From the NCBI GenBank assembly GCA_023259235.1, contig JAHFQQ010000109.1, positions 1 through 10,452 of the forward strand: a stretch of DNA of 10,452 nt, written 5' to 3'. This DNA comes from Polaromonas sp. Its GTDB lineage: Bacteria > Pseudomonadota > Gammaproteobacteria > Burkholderiales > Burkholderiaceae_C. Of this stretch, positions 6,772-10,452 are shown one piece after another. The position numbers and the translations under genes were made by a program. Under the pieces are notes generated by a model. That model was not told the DNA's origin and did no database searches. It saw only the letters and a program-made list of their open reading frames with translations. Within the stretch, counting starts at the first letter, position 1, and each line of letters begins with the position of its first letter.

Positions 6772-6896
6772 CTGCGTCTAGGATGCACCATTTTGCGAGG
6801 TTGCACCAAATTTGAAGACCTGCAGGTTAAAATTATTAGTTGCATTCAATTTTTTAAAATTTGAAAATCAAATAGGTTAAAAGCTTAAGGAAACTC
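6772..6896 (+). promoter_or_regulatory. AT-rich upstream region, probable ndk operon promoter
   Basis: This 125-base gap is much richer in A and T than its surroundings. Candidate elements are TTGAAG (6812-6817) with TATTAG (6834-6839) at 16-base spacing, each matching four of six consensus bases, and TAAAAT at 6828-6833 and 6855-6860. It also contains the perfect palindrome ACCTGCAGGT (6818-6827), a repeated TTGCACCA-like sequence (TGCACCA at 6784-6790 and 6802-6808), and GGTTAAAA at 6825 and 6875. The ndk ribosome binding site AAGGA ends five bases before its ATG. The exact promoter cannot be chosen by eye. There is no hairpin-plus-T terminator for rluB. Confidence 0.55.
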
Positions 6897-7322
6897 ATGG
6901 CAATTGAACGAACCCTTTCCATCATCAAACCCGATGCAGTAGCCAAAAATGTGATTGGCCAGATTTATGCACGTTTTGAAGCCGCTGGCCTGAAGATCAT
7001 CGCGGCGAGAATGGTCCACTTGTCCAGGGGCGAAGCGGAAGCTTTCTACGCGGTGCACAAAGAACGTCCATTCTTCAAGGATCTGGTTTCTTTCATGATT
7101 TCTGGTCCTGTGATGATCCAGGCGCTGGAGGGTGAAGGTGCCATTTTGAAAAACCGGGATCTGATGGGTGCTACCGATCCAAAAAAGGCGGCTGCCGGCA
7201 CCATACGCGCTGATTTCGCCGACAGCATCGATGCCAATGCCGTGCACGGTTCAGACGCTGTTGAAACTGCTCAGGTGGAAGTGGCTTTTTTCTTCCCCGG
7301 CATGAATATTTACTCTCGCTAA
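6897..7322 (+). CDS. ndk: Nucleoside diphosphate kinase
   Basis: The 141-residue product matches the family along its whole length. It begins MAIERTLSIIKPDAVAKN, with the conserved KPDAV (11-15), contains FYAVHKERPFF (50-60), and carries the active-site loop NAVHGSDA (114-121) whose H117 accepts the phosphate. Ndk transfers the gamma phosphate from ATP to other nucleoside diphosphates through this phosphohistidine, balancing NTP and dNTP pools in the cytoplasm. The length is standard for the bacterial enzyme. AAGGA at 6887-6891 gives a clear ribosome binding site. It is the first gene after the AT-rich gap and probably heads the run through ispG. rlmN begins 79 bases after its stop. Confidence 0.97.
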   Translation: MAIERTLSIIKPDAVAKNVIGQIYARFEAAGLKIIAARMVHLSRGEAEAFYAVHKERPFFKDLVSFMISGPVMIQALEGEGAILKNRDLMGATDPKKAAAGTIRADFADSIDANAVHGSDAVETAQVEVAFFFPGMNIYSR

Positions 7323-7324
7323 GC

Positions 7325-7405
7325 ATGCCCGCCTCCATGTGCAGCCACCCTTTAACCGGGTCGTCTCGCGTCTGGGGCGAACGTCCCTGTTTCCTGCTGC
7401 AATGA
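7325..7405 (+). other. 26-codon leader ORF ending in an ATGA overlap with rlmN
   Basis: An ATG at 7325, three bases after the ndk stop, opens 26 codons (beginning MPASMCSHPL) that end at TGA 7403-7405. That TGA overlaps the rlmN ATG (7402-7404) as ATGA. The arrangement is typical of translational coupling, and rlmN lacks a clear ribosome binding site of its own. However, no ribosome binding site precedes this ATG either, and I do not recognise the peptide. Translation could come from ribosomes re-initiating after ndk. Confidence 0.2.
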
Positions 7406-8550
7406 AGGTCAACCTTCTTGACTACGATCTGGAGGGCTTGGTCGCCTTTTGCCAGCAACTCGGTGAAAAGCGCTTTCGCGCGACGCAATTATTTCGCTGG
7501 ATTCATCATCATGGTGCGGCAGATTTTGGGCAGATGACGAATCTGGCGAAGTCCTTGCGGGAAAAATTGGCTGAGTCGGCCTGTATTCAGGGACCCAAAG
7601 TGGTATCCCGTCACGAATCTGCCGACGGCACTGTCAAATGGTTGTTTGATGTCGGTGCGGGCGATGTCATTGAAACCGTCTTCATCCCCGAGACCGATCG
7701 CGGAACCCTGTGCATTTCATCTCAGGCCGGTTGTGCCGTGGGTTGCCGTTTTTGCTCAACCGGTCACCAGGGTTTCAGCCGCAATCTCACAACAGGTGAA
7801 ATTGTTTTCCAGCTTTGGTTTGCGGAGCATTTCCTGCGCCAGCATTTGCTCAGGAATGATCGTGTGATCTCCAACGTCGTCATGATGGGCATGGGTGAGC
7901 CATTGCAGAACTATGCGCATCTGGTACCCGCCTTGCGCGTCATGCTTGACGACCATGGTTATGGTTTGTCCCGTCGTCGGGTCACGGTTTCGACCTCGGG
8001 GTTCGTGCCGATGATAGACCGGCTGGCCAAAGACTGCCCGGTAGCCTTGGCGGTGTCACTGCACGCGCCCCAGGATGCACTGCGGGACTACCTCGTTCCG
8101 CTGAACAAAAAACACCCCATCGATGAATTGCTGCAAGCCTGTACCCGTTACCAGGCAGTAGCGCCGCGCGATTTCATCACATTTGAATATTGCATGCTTA
8201 ACGGGGTAAACGACCAGCCCGAGCACGCTCGCCAACTGATTGCCCTTATGCAGGTGCATGCGGCGCGTGGCCTTTCCTGCAAATTCAATCTGATCCCCTT
8301 CAATCCATTTCCGGGCTCAGGCCTGAAGCAATCAGGCATGCCGCAAATCACGGCATTTGCAAAGATCCTTATGGATGCCGGCATCGTGACCACGATTCGA
8401 AAAACCCGCGGCGATGACATTGACGCTGCCTGCGGGCAACTCGCTGGCGACGTCCAGGACCGGACCAGCGTGGATCGGCGCATGGCGACGCAGCGGCAAG
8501 GTATGCTCGGGGGCATCAAGGTCGTCGTCGCCAAGGAGTTCAACGCATGA
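7402..8550 (+). CDS. rlmN: RlmN, 23S rRNA (adenine-2503-C2)- and tRNA (adenine-37-C2)-methyltransferase
   Basis: Starting at the ATG at 7402 gives 382 residues beginning MKVNLLDYDLEGL, close to E. coli RlmN (384) and in line with the family N-terminus. A GTG at 7339 would add 21 residues without family support. The radical-SAM motif CAVGCRFC supplies C111, C115 and C118 for the [4Fe-4S] cluster. MMGMGEPLQN (161-170) is the SAM-binding GxGEP-type motif. C344 in DAACGQLAGD is the conserved cysteine that resolves the methyl-RNA adduct. RlmN makes 2-methyladenosine at A2503 in the ribosome exit tunnel and at A37 of some tRNAs, supporting translational accuracy. Its TGA overlaps the pilW ATG (ATGA), and the pilW ribosome binding site lies in its last codons. 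Confidence 0.95.
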   Translation: MKVNLLDYDLEGLVAFCQQLGEKRFRATQLFRWIHHHGAADFGQMTNLAKSLREKLAESACIQGPKVVSRHESADGTVKWLFDVGAGDVIETVFIPETDRGTLCISSQAGCAVGCRFCSTGHQGFSRNLTTGEIVFQLWFAEHFLRQHLLRNDRVISNVVMMGMGEPLQNYAHLVPALRVMLDDHGYGLSRRRVTVSTSGFVPMIDRLAKDCPVALAVSLHAPQDALRDYLVPLNKKHPIDELLQACTRYQAVAPRDFITFEYCMLNGVNDQPEHARQLIALMQVHAARGLSCKFNLIPFNPFPGSGLKQSGMPQITAFAKILMDAGIVTTIRKTRGDDIDAACGQLAGDVQDRTSVDRRMATQRQGMLGGIKVVVAKEFNA

Positions 8551-9356
8551 GATTTTTCACCTGTGTGGTCTTTGTGTCAGTCTGTTGGAGTGCCTTGGTT
8601 CTTTCAGGGTGCGCCAATTCTTCAGGCGTTCTGGGAGTCTCTGGCAGCGGCAATGACATCGTTACGGAGTCGGATGAACCCGAACAACGTCGGCGAGCCC
8701 GGCTAAGGCTTGAACTGGCAACCGGTTATTTTGAGCAGGGGCAGACGAAAGTTGCGCTCGATGAAATCAAGCAAGCCCTGGTGATCGACCCAACTTACGT
8801 GGATGCTTACAACCTGCGTGGGTTGGTGTACATGCGGCTCAACGACATTGCGATGGCGGAAAGCAGTTTTCGACAGGCGCTCGCGATCAATCCGCGAAAT
8901 GCGGACGTCGCGCACAACTATGGCTGGATGCTTTGCCAGCAGGCCCGCTATGGCGATTCGTTCCGGCTGTTTGCGCAGGCGGTCGCCAACCCGACATACA
9001 CCGGTAAAGCCAAGACGCTGATGACGCTGGGAGTATGCCAGATTCGCGCGGGGCAGCCTGTCGACGCTGAACAGAGCCTGATGCAGTCTTATGAACTCGA
9101 CGCGGGAAATCCGGTCACCGGCTACAACTTGGCCAGGCTTCTTTATCAGCGCGGCGAGTTGACGCGTGCGCAGTTTTATATCCGCCGCCTGAATAATAGT
9201 GAACTGGCCAACGCAGAGACTCTCTGGCTTGGTGTCAAGACTGAATACAAGCTGAACAATCGCGAGGCTGTATTGCAGTTGGGCGAGCAACTGAAGAAAC
9301 GATTTGCCCAGTCCCCCGAGGCAGCCGCCTACGAAAAGGGGGCGTTCGATGAGTGA
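8547..9356 (+). CDS. pilW: PilW/PilF, type IV pilus biogenesis TPR lipoprotein
   Basis: The 269-residue product has a lipoprotein signal peptide with lipobox LSGC and the lipidated cysteine at C22. After a short polar linker come tandem tetratricopeptide repeats, for example residues 55-84 (ATGYFEQGQTKVALDEIKQA) and 90-120 (YNLRGLVYMRLNDIAMAE), then HNYGWMLCQQARYGDS, typical of PilW/PilF. In Pseudomonas (PilF) and Neisseria (PilW) this outer-membrane lipoprotein helps localise and assemble the secretin PilQ, the pore for the pilus. It implies a type IV pilus in this organism, although no other pilus gene is present here. AAGGAG (8533-8538) lies eight bases before the ATG, which overlaps the rlmN stop by four bases. 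The position between rlmN and a rodZ-like gene is one I know from other proteobacteria. Confidence 0.9.
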   Translation: MRFFTCVVFVSVCWSALVLSGCANSSGVLGVSGSGNDIVTESDEPEQRRRARLRLELATGYFEQGQTKVALDEIKQALVIDPTYVDAYNLRGLVYMRLNDIAMAESSFRQALAINPRNADVAHNYGWMLCQQARYGDSFRLFAQAVANPTYTGKAKTLMTLGVCQIRAGQPVDAEQSLMQSYELDAGNPVTGYNLARLLYQRGELTRAQFYIRRLNNSELANAETLWLGVKTEYKLNNREAVLQLGEQLKKRFAQSPEAAAYEKGAFDE

Positions 9357-10293
9357 CTTCATCACCTCATTGACTGCACACTTCGATGTAGCAACTCCTG
9401 GGTGCCGCTTGGGCAGCAGCGAAAATGCTGCCGTGGTGGAACGCACCGCAGGTGCCTTGCTCCGTGATGCGCGGGAGTCTGCGGGATTGCACATTGCAGC
9501 GCTGGCGGTATCGCTCAAGATTCCCGTGAAAAAACTTGAAGCGCTGGAGCAGGATCGTCTTGATCTGTTGCCTGATGCAGTTTTTGCGCGTGCCTTGGCC
9601 GCCAGCGTGTGCCGTACGCTGAAAGTTGACGCGACCGAGATTCTTGAACGGTTGCCTCCTTCCCTAGCGCCCCGGCTGAATGACAAGCTGGCCGGCATCA
9701 ATACGCCATTTCGTGCTTCTGACGAAGCCGCCAGGCTCCCCATGTGGTCACAGGTCTCGCGGCCTGCCGTTTATACCGGAATTGTCTTTTTGCTCGGCGC
9801 ACTGGTTCTGATCCTTCTGCCGGCCATCAAGCCGGGCACCGCGCTCCGCAAGACCGACGCTGCAGGGGTGCTGGGGGGGGCCAACCCTGTGAAGCCCGTC
9901 ACGATGGCAGAAGCCGGTTCAGGCGCGGCCGGTTTTCTCCCTTCGGCGGCAGAGCGTTCCGCACAGGTGTCTGCACCCCAGCCTGCAGCGGAAATTTCTG
10001 CTACGGCATTGATCAGCCCGACACTTGCCGATCATCCGCCCGTGCCAGGAAAATCGGCTGATCCTTTGACCTTTCAAGCAAAAGGTGAATCCTGGGTTGA
10101 GGTGACCGATGCAACAGGCAAAGTCGTGCTGCGGCGCATCCTTGCTGCCGGCGAGGTTGCCGGTGCGGCTGGCGTATTGCCGCTCTCCGTAGTGGTTGGC
10201 AAGGCGGATGCAATCGAGGTTCAGGTGCGGGGGCAGGTGCTGGAACTGGGTAAATTGAGCAAAAATAACGTGGCTCGATTCGAGGTGAAATAG
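9349..10293 (+). CDS. RodZ-like protein: N-terminal helix-turn-helix, one membrane span, DUF4115 C-terminus
   Basis: The ATG at 9349 overlaps the end of pilW by eight bases and follows a G-rich ribosome binding site, giving 314 residues. Residues 34-102 form a RodZ-type helix-turn-helix (LLRDARESAGLHIAALAVSL, then KLEALEQDRLDLLP and FARALAASVCRTLKVD). A single membrane segment spans about 141-160 (VYTGIVFLLGALVLILLPAI). A Pro/Ala-rich linker of about 75 residues leads to a beta-rich periplasmic DUF4115 domain (about 239-314, GESWVEVTDATGKVVLRRIL). In RodZ the cytoplasmic domain binds MreB and links it to the wall-building machinery that keeps rod shape. The place between pilW and ispG matches rodZ (yfgA) in E. 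coli, where ispG also follows. I leave the symbol empty because many family members outside gammaproteobacteria are untested. An 8-base G run lies in the linker. Confidence 0.88.
   Translation: MSDFITSLTAHFDVATPGCRLGSSENAAVVERTAGALLRDARESAGLHIAALAVSLKIPVKKLEALEQDRLDLLPDAVFARALAASVCRTLKVDATEILERLPPSLAPRLNDKLAGINTPFRASDEAARLPMWSQVSRPAVYTGIVFLLGALVLILLPAIKPGTALRKTDAAGVLGGANPVKPVTMAEAGSGAAGFLPSAAERSAQVSAPQPAAEISATALISPTLADHPPVPGKSADPLTFQAKGESWVEVTDATGKVVLRRILAAGEVAGAAGVLPLSVVVGKADAIEVQVRGQVLELGKLSKNNVARFEVK
9873..9880 (+). repeat. G8 homopolymer inside the rodZ-like gene
   Basis: Eight G residues fall in the linker after the membrane span, coding the GGA of VLGGANP (about residues 174-180). A one-base slip would remove the periplasmic domain while leaving the helix-turn-helix and membrane anchor intact. 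Confidence 0.9.
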
Positions 10294-10452
10294 TGTTGTC
10301 TGATTTTCCCATAGAGCCTGCATTCCCCAAGGGGCGGCGTTCCATTCAGGCTCAGGTCATTTGGGGGTCCCGTGTGGTAGCCGTGGGCGGCGATGCTCCG
10401 GTGCGTGTTCAGTCCATGACCAACACGGATACCGTGAATGCCATTGAAACGG
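10293..10452 (+). CDS. ispG: IspG (GcpE), 4-hydroxy-3-methylbut-2-enyl diphosphate synthase, N-terminal part (cut by window edge)
   Basis: The frame from GTG 10293 stays open for 53 codons to the window edge. It contains GDAPVRVQSMTNTDTVNAIE (about 33-52), the family's N-terminal hallmark, in which E. coli and others read 'APIxVQSMTNTxT'. IspG carries a [4Fe-4S] cluster and reductively converts the cyclic intermediate MEcPP to HMBPP, the penultimate step of the MEP pathway to isoprenoid precursors. The cluster cysteines lie beyond the window. The GTG shares one base with the preceding TAG, and GAGG at 10282-10285 lies seven bases upstream, so translation is probably coupled to the rodZ-like gene. 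A TTG at 10296 is a less likely start. Confidence 0.94.
   Translation, partial: MLSDFPIEPAFPKGRRSIQAQVIWGSRVVAVGGDAPVRVQSMTNTDTVNAIET

Noticed and set aside
8703..9743. 346-codon minus-strand ORF opposite pilW and the rodZ-like gene
   Set aside because: It spans two well-supported plus-strand genes, has Arg/Ser-rich composition typical of antisense reading, and matches no family I know.
1..10452. Defence system, mobile element, CRISPR array or tRNA
   Set aside because: Every substantial frame belongs to a known housekeeping family. I saw no transposase, integrase, repeat-spacer pattern or tRNA-like fold, and base composition does not shift except in the ndk promoter gap.

Overview
This is a conserved housekeeping region of a Gram-negative bacterium, most likely a betaproteobacterium of the order Burkholderiales. 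The evidence is two lipoproteins of outer-membrane and pilus machinery (BamD, PilW/PilF), the gene order ndk - rlmN - pilW - rodZ-like - ispG, an RluB with a long Gly/Arg-rich tail carrying a motif I associate with betaproteobacteria, and moderately high GC. I cannot name the family or genus from sequence alone. There are no mobile elements, CRISPR arrays, tRNAs, rRNAs or phage genes, and no gene-free stretch longer than about 125 bases.

Layout. (1) 1-223, minus strand: the N-terminal part of a PP2C-type protein phosphatase, cut by the window edge. (2) 282-2521, plus strand: a small YdcH-family (DUF465) protein whose stop codon overlaps the start of an iron-sulfur DinG/YoaA-family helicase. 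(3) 2484-3308, minus strand: bamD, which runs 38 bases into the 3' end of the helicase gene. (4) 3326-4360, plus strand: rluD, divergent from bamD with only 17 bases between the two start codons. (5) 4464-6771, plus strand: scpB then rluB, 10 bases apart. (6) After a 125-base AT-rich gap, a tight plus-strand run: ndk, rlmN, pilW, a rodZ-like gene and the start of ispG. The last three junctions overlap by 4, 8 and 1 bases.

Functions. Three genes modify 23S rRNA (RluD, RluB, RlmN). The others serve DNA repair (helicase), chromosome segregation (ScpB), nucleotide pools (Ndk), outer-membrane protein assembly (BamD), type IV pilus secretin assembly (PilW), cell shape (RodZ-like) and isoprenoid precursor synthesis (IspG). 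All recognisable catalytic motifs are intact and nothing looks broken or recently acquired.

I found no convincing undescribed system. The points worth a second look are small: very compact gene junctions, two leader ORFs (one ending in an ATGA overlap with rlmN, one behind a strong ribosome binding site just before scpB), absence of the usual pgeF/yfiH partner after rluD, the extended tails of RluB, two 8-base homopolymers inside genes, and perfect short palindromes in two promoter-sized gaps.
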